The notes under the pieces are model-generated. The model searched no databases, was not told the origin of the DNA, and was given only the letters and a program-made list of their open reading frames with translations. A stretch of 35,104 nucleotides of DNA. Origin: an uncultured Roseburia sp. GTDB taxonomy: Bacteria; Bacillota; Clostridia; Lachnospirales; Lachnospiraceae. Made by a program: the position numbers and the translations under genes. The DNA is taken from contig CANOCV010000030.1 of the NCBI GenBank assembly GCA_947564465.1, forward strand, positions 1-35,104. Direction: 5' to 3'. Below, in pieces: positions 15,793 through 27,249 of the stretch (within the stretch, counting starts at the first letter, position 1; each line of letters opens with the position of its first letter).

Positions 15793-16278
15793 ATGAGTGA
15801 GAAACGAACAGACTATATCAGCTGGGATGAATATTTCATGGGCGTTGCAATGCTGTCGGGTATGCGGTCAAAGGATCCGAACACACAGGTGGGGGCCTGT
15901 ATCGTCAGCGGGGATAATAAAATATTGTCCATGGGGTACAACGGTTTTCCGAAGGGGTGCTCGGATGATGAGTTCCCGTGGAACAGAGAGGGGGATCCGC
16001 TGGAAAATAAATACTTTTACACGACGCACAGCGAGTTGAATGCGATTTTGAACTACCGTGGCGGAAGCCTGGAGGGAGCCAAATTATATGTTACGCTGTT
16101 TCCGTGTAACGAGTGTGCCAAGGCGATTATCCAGGCGGGAATTAAAACGATTGTATATGCGAACGATAAGTATGGAAATACACAGAGAGTCATTGCGTCT
16201 AAGCGTATGTTGAATGCGTCCGGGGTTCGTTATTATGAATATACGCCGACGGGAAGAAAGATAGAGATGGAATTGTAG
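15793..16278 (+). CDS. dCMP deaminase (ComEB-like)
   Basis: A 161-residue zinc enzyme that converts dCMP to dUMP, a route to thymidylate. The zinc site is visible as HSELNAI (His ligand and catalytic Glu) and PCNECAK (two Cys ligands). Family segments NTQVGACIV and MGYNGFPKGCSDD come before them. The start at 15793 (MSEKRTDYISWDEYFM) fits homologues. GCGGAGG lies about 13 bases upstream, which is rather far, and an in-frame ATG at 15760, inside the previous gene, has no site. It is probably co-transcribed with the phosphatase-like gene. The atp promoter starts within 40 bases of its end, and no terminator is seen between. Confidence 0.92.
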   Translation: MSEKRTDYISWDEYFMGVAMLSGMRSKDPNTQVGACIVSGDNKILSMGYNGFPKGCSDDEFPWNREGDPLENKYFYTTHSELNAILNYRGGSLEGAKLYVTLFPCNECAKAIIQAGIKTIVYANDKYGNTQRVIASKRMLNASGVRYYEYTPTGRKIEMEL

Positions 16279-16293
16279 AATGCATATTTATTA

Positions 16294-16321
16294 TGGACAA
16301 TTTTATTGAAAATGGTATAAT
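16294..16321 (+). promoter_or_regulatory. Promoter of the atp operon
   Basis: -35 TGGACA (16294-16299), 16-base spacer, perfect -10 TATAAT (16316-16321). Transcription would start near 16328, which leaves a leader of about 57 bases before the GTG start at 16385. Confidence 0.7.
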
Positions 16322-16384
16322 CAGAGTGGAGTGTTTATGGCAGATAATCCGGGTAATTGCCACAAAAGCGGAAAGGAGTTGCGG

Positions 16385-16684
16385 GTGAAGGACAACAGAA
16401 GCGTCTATGAGTCGATTGTCTTAATCATGCAGTTTGGAATTAACATGATTGTCCCCATACTTATGTGTACGGTACTGGGCGTGTGGGTGGCAGAGAAAAC
16501 CGGGTGGAAGATCCTTGTAGTTCCGCTTTTTCTGATCGGGGCATTGGCAGGAATGCGCAACTGCTATGTGCTTGTAAAGCGTATGATAGACAGGGAGAAG
16601 AGTAACAAGGGCAGCCGTGAGATTGCCTCGGAGATTGTGGCGCAGGCCAAAAAGGAAGAAATAAAAGATGTTAAAAAGAATTAA
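16385..16684 (+). CDS. atpZ: AtpZ/AtpI-type F1Fo-ATPase accessory protein
   Basis: A 99-residue membrane protein of the ATPase_gene1 family (PF09527), usually the first gene of sodium- or alkaline-adapted atp operons. It has two transmembrane segments (about 14-35 and 42-62) with QFGINMIVPILMCTVLGVW, a Gly-rich turn, then a Lys-rich cytoplasmic tail. Homologues are proposed to help Mg2+/Ca2+ entry or Fo assembly. The GTG start at 16385 was chosen because AAAGGAG lies 6 bases upstream and the protein then begins like its relatives. An ATG at 16337 is open in the same frame but lies only about 9 bases past the predicted transcription start. It overlaps atpI by 17 bases. Confidence 0.78.
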   Translation: MKDNRSVYESIVLIMQFGINMIVPILMCTVLGVWVAEKTGWKILVVPLFLIGALAGMRNCYVLVKRMIDREKSNKGSREIASEIVAQAKKEEIKDVKKN

Positions 16685-17090
16685 TGCCGTACTGCCGGAG
16701 CTGATCCTTGGTATTTTATTTTTTGGCGTTGTGGTGTGGCTTGCCGGGGTGTGGTTTACCGATGATCGGGTGAGGTATACCAGCGGGCTTTGGATTGGGA
16801 TTGCGCTTGCGGTCGGGATGGCAGTGCACATGGCGGTAGTGTTAAGCGATGCGGCGGATATTGCGTCAGAGAGTGCGGCCCGCCGGAAGGTTATTTTTCA
16901 GTCAATAGTAAGGTATCTGGTAATTGTAATCGTTTTTTTTGTGACAGCGTATTTTAAGCTGGGAAATCTGATTGCACTTTTTATAGGCGTAATGGGGCTA
17001 AAGGCGGGAGCTTACCTGCAGCCTCTTACACATAAAGTTATTTTGAAGCTGACAGGAGGAGGAGGCTCCTCGACCGACAGCGAGAAATAA
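16668..17090 (+). CDS. atpI: ATP synthase subunit I (AtpI)
   Basis: A 140-residue membrane protein with four hydrophobic segments (about 10-28, 40-60, 80-98, 100-116) and a short cytoplasmic tail rich in Gly and Ser. It matches the AtpI family, which assists assembly of the c ring. The conserved pattern FKLGNLIALFIGVMGLKAGAYLQP near residues 96-119 is typical (compare LGNLxAFFxGLFxLKxAAYxxP). The start overlaps the atpZ-like gene, and AAAAAGGAAG precedes the ATG. Fo subunit a follows after 25 bases. Confidence 0.83.
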   Translation: MLKRINAVLPELILGILFFGVVVWLAGVWFTDDRVRYTSGLWIGIALAVGMAVHMAVVLSDAADIASESAARRKVIFQSIVRYLVIVIVFFVTAYFKLGNLIALFIGVMGLKAGAYLQPLTHKVILKLTGGGGSSTDSEK

Positions 17091-17115
17091 CAATTTAAAT
17101 GAAGGAGGTGGAAAT

Positions 17116-17853
17116 GTGAATAACGCAATTTTATTATCATCCGGTGCAGATGACATAGACTTTATGATACATGGTCTGTTCTCCTATGAGCTATTTGGAC
17201 ATACCGTATGGATCACGACATCCCATGTGTGCATATTGATTGTCATGCTGACGCTGATTGTCTTTGCATTTATTGCAAACCGTAAGTTAAAGCGTGCGGC
17301 GGAAGTGCCCGATACGTTTCAGAATATCACGGAGTTGATCGTTGAGAAGCTGGACGGTATCGTTGTCGGTGTTATGGGTAAAAATGCATCAAAGCTTGTG
17401 AATTATATCAGTACGATTTTTATCTTTATACTGATGAGTAATATTTCCGGCTTGTTTGGACTGCGCCCGCCGACAGCGGACTATGGTACGACGCTGGCGC
17501 TCGGTCTGATAACCTTTTTCCTGATTCATATCAATCAGTTCCGTTATCAGAAGCCGAAGCAGATTTGGAGAGATATGTGTTCTCCATTGCCGCCGTGGCT
17601 GCCGATCTGGTTTCCGATTAACTTAATCAGTGAGATTGCGGTGCCTATTTCTTTATCATTGCGTTTGTTCGCAAATGTATTGTCCGGAACGGTAATGATT
17701 GCATTGGTTTATGGACTGTTGTCTAAAATTGCAGTGATTTGGCCGGCAGCGCTTCATGTGTATTTTGATTTGTTCTCAGGGGCAATTCAGACATATGTAT
17801 TTTGTATGTTAACCATGACATACGTGAATCAGGCTATGGATGCCGAAGAATAA
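17116..17853 (+). CDS. atpB: F-type ATP synthase subunit a
   Basis: A 245-residue integral membrane subunit that forms the two half-channels beside the c ring. About five or six transmembrane segments can be traced. The essential Arg lies in SLRLFANVLSG near residue 186, and NLISEIAVPIS precedes it in the usual order. The start is a GTG behind AAGGAGGTG; a nearby out-of-frame ATG meets an immediate stop. It stands between atpI and atpE, as expected. Confidence 0.96.
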   Translation: MNNAILLSSGADDIDFMIHGLFSYELFGHTVWITTSHVCILIVMLTLIVFAFIANRKLKRAAEVPDTFQNITELIVEKLDGIVVGVMGKNASKLVNYISTIFIFILMSNISGLFGLRPPTADYGTTLALGLITFFLIHINQFRYQKPKQIWRDMCSPLPPWLPIWFPINLISEIAVPISLSLRLFANVLSGTVMIALVYGLLSKIAVIWPAALHVYFDLFSGAIQTYVFCMLTMTYVNQAMDAEE

Positions 17854-17859
17854 GAATGA

Positions 17860-18135
<276 letters not shown>

Positions 18136-18181
18136 TTAGCTTACCATTAAAACGAAAAGAAAGGAGGCAGGCTGGGCAGCG

Positions 18182-18684
18182 ATGGAGTATTTGTTTAATC
18201 TTAATTTTCAGTTATTGCATGATACGGTAATACTTGCGATTTCCGTATTTGTATTATTTCTGTTTTTATCGCGTCTGTTGTTTAATCCGGTTCGCAAGAT
18301 GTTAAAGGATCGGCAGGATAAGATTAAAAATGACATGGATACTGCGATTGCAGATAAGAAAGATGCGGCTGCGTTAAAAAAGCAGTATGATGAAAAGCTG
18401 AAAAATATCGATAAAGAAGCAGAGGCAATTTTAAGTGAAGCACGTAAAAAGGCCTTAAAAAATGAAACGCGCATTATTGATGAAGCGAAGGAAGAAGCAG
18501 CCCGCATTATCGGGCATGCAAGGGAAGAAGCGGAGCTCGAGAAAAAGCGGGCCATGGACGATATGAAGCAGGAAATGATTGTAATCGCATCCATGATGGC
18601 AGGAAAAGTAGTTGCAGCCTCTATTGACACAAAGATACAGGACACATTGGTAGAAGAGACATTGAAGGAAATGGGTGATGTGGC

Positions 18685-18697
<13 letters not shown>
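18182..18697 (+). CDS. atpF: F-type ATP synthase subunit b
   Basis: A 171-residue stator subunit with one N-terminal transmembrane helix (about 14-32), followed by a long charged coiled coil rich in Ala, Glu and Lys (LKDRQDKIKNDMDTAI onward) that reaches up to F1. The C-terminal 25 residues contact subunit delta. GGAGG lies about 14 bases before the ATG, a long spacing, and no better in-frame start is seen. It overlaps atpH by 13 bases, which suggests coupled translation. Confidence 0.95.
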
Positions 18698-20753
<2,056 letters not shown>

Positions 20754-20770
20754 AAAGGCGGTGAAAATTT

Positions 20771-21625
20771 ATGGCGTCCATGAGAGATATTAAAAGACGC
20801 AAGGGCAGTATACAAAGTACACAGCAAATCACGAAAGCCATGAAGCTTGTTTCGACCGTAAAGCTGCAGAAAGCCAAGACCAGGGCCGAGGAGACGAATG
20901 CTTATTTTAATTACATGTACCAGACTGTTCACTCCATGCTTACCCGTTCGGGAAATATCAGCCATCCTTATCTCTCGGGCGGCGAGTCAAAGCGGAAGGC
21001 GGTTGTAGTGATTACCTCTAACCGTGGTCTTGCCGGAGGATATAACTCCAATATTGTGAAGCTGGTGACAGGAAGCAGCCTGCCTAAGGAGGATGTGGAT
21101 ATCTATGCCATCGGGCGCAAAGGGCTTGAGGGGCTGGAACATCGCGGGTACAAGATTAAAATGGATGCTTCCGAGGTGATGGAGGCACCGACATATAAGG
21201 ACGCCAAGGCGATCTGTGATCAGATATTGGAGGCGTATGCGATGGGAGAAATCGGAGAGATTTATCTGGCATACACCCATTTTAAGAATACGGTGGTCCA
21301 TGAGCCAAGGCTTATGAAGCTGCTTCCGGTAGATATTTCCGATACGGAGGAGCCGGAGCATAACGGTGTTATCATGAATTATGAGCCTACGGAAGAAGAG
21401 GCTTTGGATATGATTATTCCGAAATATATTACAAGCCTGTTTTACGGCGCTTTGGTCGAGGCCGTGGCGAGTGAGAACGGAGCCAGAATGCAGGCGATGG
21501 ATTCGGCGACCAGCAACGCGGACGAAATGATTAGTGATTTGACGTTGAAATACAACAGAGCCCGTCAGGGTTCCATTACGCAGGAGCTAACCGAAATTAT
21601 TGCGGGTGCAAATGCGATATCCTGA
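20771..21625 (+). CDS. atpG: F-type ATP synthase subunit gamma
   Basis: A 284-residue central rotor shaft. The N-terminal coiled-coil helix (MRDIKRRKGSIQSTQQITKAMKLV, continuing to about residue 55) and the C-terminal helix (AMDSATSNADEMISDL, then YNRARQGSITQELTEIIAGA) carry the strongly conserved family patterns. ITSNRGLAGGYN marks the start of the middle Rossmann-like domain. AAAGGCGG precedes the ATG. Position between atpA and atpD is canonical. Confidence 0.97.
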   Translation: MASMRDIKRRKGSIQSTQQITKAMKLVSTVKLQKAKTRAEETNAYFNYMYQTVHSMLTRSGNISHPYLSGGESKRKAVVVITSNRGLAGGYNSNIVKLVTGSSLPKEDVDIYAIGRKGLEGLEHRGYKIKMDASEVMEAPTYKDAKAICDQILEAYAMGEIGEIYLAYTHFKNTVVHEPRLMKLLPVDISDTEEPEHNGVIMNYEPTEEEALDMIIPKYITSLFYGALVEAVASENGARMQAMDSATSNADEMISDLTLKYNRARQGSITQELTEIIAGANAIS

Positions 21626-21644
21626 TCTTTGGGATGAAAAATAG

Positions 21645-23054
<1,410 letters not shown>

Positions 23055-23065
23055 GGGGTGACGTT

Positions 23066-23473
23066 ATGGCAGAGGAGAATAAGATTTTTGATGTGGAAAT
23101 TATTACGCCCGACCGTGTATTTTTTACCGGGAAGGCAACAATGATTGAGTTTAATACGGCTGCCGGAGAGATTGGCGTTTATAAAAATCATATTCCGTTG
23201 ACAACCGTTCTTGCTCCCGGAGTTGTTACGATCACGATGGACGACGGAAAAAAGGAAGCGGCGGTCCATTCGGGATTTGCCCAGATTTTGTCGGAAAAGG
23301 TAACGCTTCTTGCGGAGACTGCGGAATGGCCGGATGAGATTGACAAAAAGCGTGCCGAGGCAGCGTTAGAGCGTGCCAAGGAACGGCTTGCACAAAAGAC
23401 GGAAAATGTGGATTATGCCCGTGCGGAGCTTGCACTGCGCAGAGCATTGGTTCGAATCGAAGTGAAGCATTAG
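23066..23473 (+). CDS. atpC: F-type ATP synthase subunit epsilon
   Basis: A 135-residue F1 subunit that couples and inhibits ATPase activity. The N-terminal beta sandwich (about 1-85) includes FDVEIITPDRVFF and the GEIGVYKNHIPL signature. The C-terminal part (about 90-135) is a two-helix hairpin rich in Ala, Glu and Arg. It is the last gene of the operon, 11 bases after atpD, and is followed by a strong terminator. Confidence 0.96.
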   Translation: MAEENKIFDVEIITPDRVFFTGKATMIEFNTAAGEIGVYKNHIPLTTVLAPGVVTITMDDGKKEAAVHSGFAQILSEKVTLLAETAEWPDEIDKKRAEAALERAKERLAQKTENVDYARAELALRRALVRIEVKH

Positions 23474-23491
23474 CTATTATTAAAAAATGAG

Positions 23492-23530
23492 AACAGGCAA
23501 TGGAACGAAAAGTCCGTTGCCTGTTTTGTT
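23492..23530 (+). terminator. Terminator of the atp operon
   Basis: A 13-bp stem (23492-23504 with 23513-23525, one T-G pair) and loop CGAAAAGT, then TTGTT. It is directly followed by a 69-bp family element. Confidence 0.88.
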
Positions 23531-23599
23531 CTATCATAGGAAAGACCTTGTTACTGTGAAGTGCGAAAGTCTATGTCAGAAAATACTATTATAAATGAA
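23531..23599 (+). repeat. 69-bp family element, copy 2 with degraded right arm
   Basis: Bases 23532-23575 match the element at 30769 at all but one position. The right arm, from about 23576, no longer pairs with the left one. The last bases overlap the stop codon of the leftward dehydrogenase gene (23589). Confidence 0.75.
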
Positions 23600-24524
23600 A
23601 GAAATCTTTGATCTGTCCGGCGATTGTTTCCATCAGCCTGTGCCGGGCCTCTATGCTTGCCCAGGCAATGTGCGGTGTTATGAAAAGCTTATTGCTGTCT
23701 TGGATTTTGAGCAGAGGATTTTGTGCGCTCATGGGCTCTTCGCAGAGCACATCAAGTCCGGCGGCGGCAATTTCCCCGGCCTCTAATGCGTCGGCCAGGT
23801 CTTTCTCTACTACGATTGGTCCCCGGCCAAGATTCAGGAATATGGCGTTTCTCTTCATTTTGGCGAAAGCTTCCCGGTTCATAAGATTTTGGGTGTCTAA
23901 ATTGAGGGGCGCATGGACGGAGACAATGTCGGATTCTCTTAAAAGAGTGTCAAAATCCACGCGGTTATAACCGGGCGCGTCGTGTTTTCCAGAGGTCGAG
24001 TAATAAATAATGCGACACCCGAATCCGCGTGCAATATCCGCGACTCGCCTGCCGATTGCTCCCAATCCGATAATTCCCCATGTCTGTCCGGCAATTTCGT
24101 GGAAGATATTTCCGAAATGGGTGAACATTTTGTCTGCGACATATTTTTGATCTTTGACGTAATCGTCGTAATAGCGAAGCTTTTCGCATAGATAAAACAG
24201 CAGGGCGAATGTGTGTTGGGCTACGGATTCCGTAGAATAGCCGGCGACATTTTTCCATGCAATCTGTCGTTTGTTCAGATAATCCTTGTCCAGGTTGTTT
24301 GTGCCGGTTGCCGTTACACAGACAAGCTTTAAATTTTTGGCATTTCCGATAGAGGCTTCATTGATTTCCACCTTGTTTAAAATGAGCACATCAGCGTCTA
24401 CGGAACGCTGCGCGGCCTCTTCTGTGGTAGAAAAATTATACTTTGTTACTTCTCCCAGTGTGTCGAAGACAGATAAATCAATATCGTCCCCGATTGTCTT
24501 CGCATCTAAAAATACAATTTTCAT
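23589..24524 (-). CDS. D-isomer-specific 2-hydroxyacid dehydrogenase
   Basis: A 311-residue cytoplasmic NAD(P)-dependent oxidoreductase, probably reducing a 2-oxoacid such as glyoxylate or hydroxypyruvate. The cofactor-binding Rossmann fold starts at GLGAIG (153-158). The catalytic triad is visible as Arg234 (NLGRGP), Glu263 (CEEP) and His285 (TPHIAW). After the second strand of the Rossmann fold the protein reads IIYYSTSG, without the acidic residue that selects NAD, so NADPH use is possible. AGGAG precedes the ATG and a perfect TTGACA-16-TATAAT promoter drives it. It is divergent from the channel gene at 24621. The exact substrate cannot be told from sequence. Confidence 0.88.
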   Translation of the reverse strand: MKIVFLDAKTIGDDIDLSVFDTLGEVTKYNFSTTEEAAQRSVDADVLILNKVEINEASIGNAKNLKLVCVTATGTNNLDKDYLNKRQIAWKNVAGYSTESVAQHTFALLFYLCEKLRYYDDYVKDQKYVADKMFTHFGNIFHEIAGQTWGIIGLGAIGRRVADIARGFGCRIIYYSTSGKHDAPGYNRVDFDTLLRESDIVSVHAPLNLDTQNLMNREAFAKMKRNAIFLNLGRGPIVVEKDLADALEAGEIAAAGLDVLCEEPMSAQNPLLKIQDSNKLFITPHIAWASIEARHRLMETIAGQIKDFFHL

Positions 24525-24556
24525 GTCGATACTCCTAAAAATACTTTTTATTACGA

Positions 24557-24584
24557 ATTATAGTCAAAATACCGGGTTTGTCAA
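24557..24584 (-). promoter_or_regulatory. Promoter of the dehydrogenase gene
   Basis: On the minus strand: perfect -35 TTGACA (24579-24584), 16-base spacer, perfect -10 TATAAT (24557-24562). Confidence 0.8.
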
Positions 24585-24620
24585 ATACTATTTAAAAAAT
24601 AAATCAGCGGAGGAAAATAT

Positions 24621-25247
24621 ATGACGTTATCGTTTATTTTGTGGATGGACATTGTCGGAACCTTTGCGTTCGCGGTGTCAGGCGCGATGATGGCAATTCG
24701 AAAGGAAATGGATGTGTTTGGCGTTAATATTCTGGCGCTTATGACGGCAGTCGGCGGAGGCGCTCTGCGTGATGTTTTTATCGGAAAGGTGCCGCCGATG
24801 ATGTTTCAAAATCCGATATATACGGTCATTGCGTTCATGACGGCAAACATTGTCTTTTTTTATGTAAAAATATGCAAAACAAAGAAGGTGAGCGGCATTT
24901 ATGAAAAGCTGTTGTTTTGGTTTGATACCCTGGGATTGGGAGCATTTACGGCGGACGGTGTATATGCGGCAATAAACAGTGACGCGGGAGGAAATTTATT
25001 TTTTGTAATATTTCTCGGTGTGATAACAGGAGTGGGAGGCGGCGTTTTGAGGGATATTATGGCAAATGAAATGCCCTATATTTTTGTAAAGCATGTTTAT
25101 GCCTGCGCGTCAATAGCCGGAGCTGTTGCGGCGGGATATTCCTGGAACATTTTGGGGTCACAGGGCGCAATGATGCTGGGATTCGGGGTTACGATTATTA
25201 TCCGAATATTGGCGGCGTATCGAAGGTGGGACTTACCGCATCTTTAA
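24621..25247 (+). CDS. TRIC-type cation channel family protein (UPF0126, YadS/YicG-like)
   Basis: A 208-residue membrane protein with about seven hydrophobic segments. It is built from two tandem repeats, each with the glycine-rich motif GGGxLRD (GGGALRDVFIGKVPPMMF near 45-62 and GGGVLRDIMANEMPYIF near 135-151). This is the hallmark of the prokaryotic trimeric intracellular cation channel family; the older name is UPF0126. Some members have been linked to glycine uptake in other bacteria, so the substrate is open. GGAGG precedes the ATG. It is divergent from the dehydrogenase gene and has no clear operon partner. Confidence 0.87.
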   Translation: MTLSFILWMDIVGTFAFAVSGAMMAIRKEMDVFGVNILALMTAVGGGALRDVFIGKVPPMMFQNPIYTVIAFMTANIVFFYVKICKTKKVSGIYEKLLFWFDTLGLGAFTADGVYAAINSDAGGNLFFVIFLGVITGVGGGVLRDIMANEMPYIFVKHVYACASIAGAVAAGYSWNILGSQGAMMLGFGVTIIIRILAAYRRWDLPHL

Positions 25248-25262
25248 TTTGTTTTAAAAAAT

Positions 25263-25291
25263 GTAACGTACCGGCTTATCTGGGCTGTTAC
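25263..25291. repeat. 29-bp mini-palindrome, weak member of the family
   Basis: The unit begins GTAACGTA and ends CTGTTAC around CGGCTTATC. It matches the unit at 2424 at 19 of 29 positions and has the same length. No flanking direct repeat is seen, and only the outer five base pairs form a clear stem. Confidence 0.4.
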
Positions 25292-25293
25292 GG

Positions 25294-25352
25294 TGAAAAT
25301 ACAAAATAAAATTTGCAAAAAACTTGAAAATACAAAATAAATTTGTTAAAAT
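25294..25352 (+). promoter_or_regulatory. Promoter of the AlbA_2 gene with a duplicated upstream block
   Basis: -35 TTGAAA (25324-25329), 17-base spacer, -10 TAAAAT (25347-25352). A block beginning TGAAAATACAAAATAAA occurs at 25294 and again at 25325, 31 bases apart, the second overlapping the -35 box. The repeat may be an operator for the AlbA_2 protein itself. Confidence 0.45.
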
Positions 25353-25381
25353 AAGAAAAATATGCAGAAGGGGGAGTGTTT

Positions 25382-26938
25382 ATGTTAACAGAAGAATTGG
25401 TAGAGTTAGTGGAGCAGATTCAAAATTTGCGGGCAGAGGCACAGACAACAGAAGTGATAGCGGCTCATTGGGGATGCCCGAAGCGCCTTTACGACACCCT
25501 GTCCTCATTTTCCAACCAGAGCAGCGGAGGGACGATTGTTTTTGGATTGGATGAAAAACAGCAGTTTAAGACAGTGGGAGTGTATGATTTACAGGATCTT
25601 ATGAAGCATGTGACAGAGCAGTGCGGTCAGATGGAGCCGCCGGTGAGAGCCGTGTTTACATTGGCGCAACATCAGGGGAAGCCGGTGTGTGCGGCAGAGA
25701 TACCGGCTGTGCCCTTGGCGGAGCGGCCTTGCTATTATAAGGGCGCAGGGAAGGTCCGGGGATCGTATGTCAGAGTGGGGGATGCGGATCTTCCAATGAC
25801 AGATTATGAGGTGTACAGCTTTGAAGCCTATCGTGCGCATCTTCATGATGATTTGAGGCAAGTATCCGGTGCGTCTATGGAGTTTATAAATCAGGATTTG
25901 TTAGAGGATTATATCAGAGAGAAGAAGAAGGAGAGACCGCAATTCGGAAGCTTTAAGAGGGAGCAGATGTACGAGATGCTTAATATTACGAGGGGAGGGG
26001 AGATTACGCTTGCCGCATGGATGAATTTTGGAATGTTTCCGCAGAGTATGTTCCCTCAGCTTGGGGTTACGGCAGTTGTAGTGCAGGGTTATGAGATCGG
26101 AGATGTGGCATGGGACGGGGCGCGCTTTATAGATAACAAGCGCATAAACGGAACGATTGCGGAGCTGGTAGAAGAGACAATAGTATTTTGCAGGAGAAAT
26201 ATGAAAACGCGGACGATTATTGATCCCATGACAGGAAAGCGGCGGGACAGAACAGAGTATCCGGTGAATGCTATCCGGGAGGCCGTATTGAATGCGGTAA
26301 TACACCGGGATTACAGTATTCACACGGAGGGAACACCGATTCAGATTGACTTTTTTGCCGATAGATTAGAGATTCATAGCCCGGGAAATTTATATGGGCG
26401 GCTGACTGTGGAGGAGCTTGGTTTGGTAAGAGGGGACATACGCAACCCGACGCTTGCGCTGATGGCGGAGAGCATGACAGAGGCTGAGAACCGCTATTCA
26501 GGGATACCGACGATAAGGCGGGAGATGAAGGAAAGCGGTCTGCCGGAGCCTGTATTTGAGAACAGGCGGAATGAGTTTGTCGTGACTCTTTATAATGGTG
26601 AGAGTCGGTCGGGGAGTATCGAATATAGTATTATGGCCCCGGGGGATAAAGACGTCAGTGTAGTCAATGAAAGAATCATGTATTTTTCATCCGATAGAGA
26701 TAAAATTAAAACAACATATAATAATTGCGAAGATTGTCTAAATAACCGTATGACGGAGCTGTTGTTAGAATTTTGCAGGCAGCCAAGGAGCCGTGATGAA
26801 ATTACACGCTTTGTAGGAGTTGGAACTCAGTTTTATGTGGTGGCAAAATATATAAAACCGCTAGTGGAGGAGGGGAGACTAAAGATGACACTCCCAGAGA
26901 AGCCTAAAAGTAAAAATCAACGATATTATACGGTGTAG
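25382..26938 (+). CDS. AlbA_2 DNA-binding and HATPase-like regulator
   Basis: A 518-residue protein of the RecG-related/AlbA_2 regulator family. Residues about 10-125 form an AlbA_2 domain (FSNQSSGGTIVFGLDE, then an RVGDADLPMTDYE end). Residues about 290-400 carry the HATPase_c_4 motif VNAIREAVLNAVIHRDYS and the RLEIHSPGNLYG stretch. The C-terminal 70 residues look like a winged helix (CRQPRSRDEITRFVGVG). Such proteins are thought to be transcriptional regulators or stress-related DNA binders, but the target is unknown. ATG 25382 follows GGGGGAG; a GTG six bases earlier overlaps that site. The gene lies upstream of a Cys-rich small protein and probably forms one transcript with it. Confidence 0.82.
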   Translation: MLTEELVELVEQIQNLRAEAQTTEVIAAHWGCPKRLYDTLSSFSNQSSGGTIVFGLDEKQQFKTVGVYDLQDLMKHVTEQCGQMEPPVRAVFTLAQHQGKPVCAAEIPAVPLAERPCYYKGAGKVRGSYVRVGDADLPMTDYEVYSFEAYRAHLHDDLRQVSGASMEFINQDLLEDYIREKKKERPQFGSFKREQMYEMLNITRGGEITLAAWMNFGMFPQSMFPQLGVTAVVVQGYEIGDVAWDGARFIDNKRINGTIAELVEETIVFCRRNMKTRTIIDPMTGKRRDRTEYPVNAIREAVLNAVIHRDYSIHTEGTPIQIDFFADRLEIHSPGNLYGRLTVEELGLVRGDIRNPTLALMAESMTEAENRYSGIPTIRREMKESGLPEPVFENRRNEFVVTLYNGESRSGSIEYSIMAPGDKDVSVVNERIMYFSSDRDKIKTTYNNCEDCLNNRMTELLLEFCRQPRSRDEITRFVGVGTQFYVVAKYIKPLVEEGRLKMTLPEKPKSKNQRYYTV

Positions 26939-26949
26939 GAGGGATGTAA

Positions 26950-27213
26950 GTGGAAAACAGCTATAAATATTTTAAAAATACAAAGTGTAAATATTTTCCT
27001 TGCCATAAGGGGATGGAGGGGCAGGAATTTAATTGTCTGTTTTGTTACTGTCCGATGAACCCGTATCGGGACTGTCTTGGCACACCGGCATATAAGAAAC
27101 GGAAGGACAATCATGAGATTAAAGATTGCACGAACTGTAATTTTCCGCACAAACCGGAAAATTATGAGGCGGTCATCAAATTTTTGAGTGATAAAATAAA
27201 AAATCCGCAATAA
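26950..27213 (+). CDS. Cysteine-rich small domain protein (PF04071-like)
   Basis: An 87-residue protein with nine Cys residues arranged as KCKYFPCHKG, CLFCYCPM, RDC and KDCTNCNFPH, the pattern of the cysteine-rich small domain family. The Cys and His residues probably bind zinc or an iron-sulfur cluster. Some relatives sit in cobalamin gene clusters, but no such gene is near here. The start is a GTG behind GGAGGGATG, 11 bases after the AlbA_2 gene. The function is not known. Confidence 0.8.
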   Translation: MENSYKYFKNTKCKYFPCHKGMEGQEFNCLFCYCPMNPYRDCLGTPAYKKRKDNHEIKDCTNCNFPHKPENYEAVIKFLSDKIKNPQ

Positions 27214-27249
27214 ATTATGAAGAGAAGCGATTCGGGGGGACAGGTATCT

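Noticed and set aside
15783..15800. Five-codon ORF between the phosphatase-like gene and the dCMP deaminase gene, possibly a regulatory leader peptide
   Set aside because: It is too short, it lies only 3 bases from the GGAGG, and nothing in its codons suggests attenuation.
18208..18645. Long minus-strand open frame opposite atpF, and similar ones opposite atpA, atpG and the DUF362 gene
   Set aside because: They are shadows of strongly conserved plus-strand genes, with no ribosome-binding sites and no recognisable domains.
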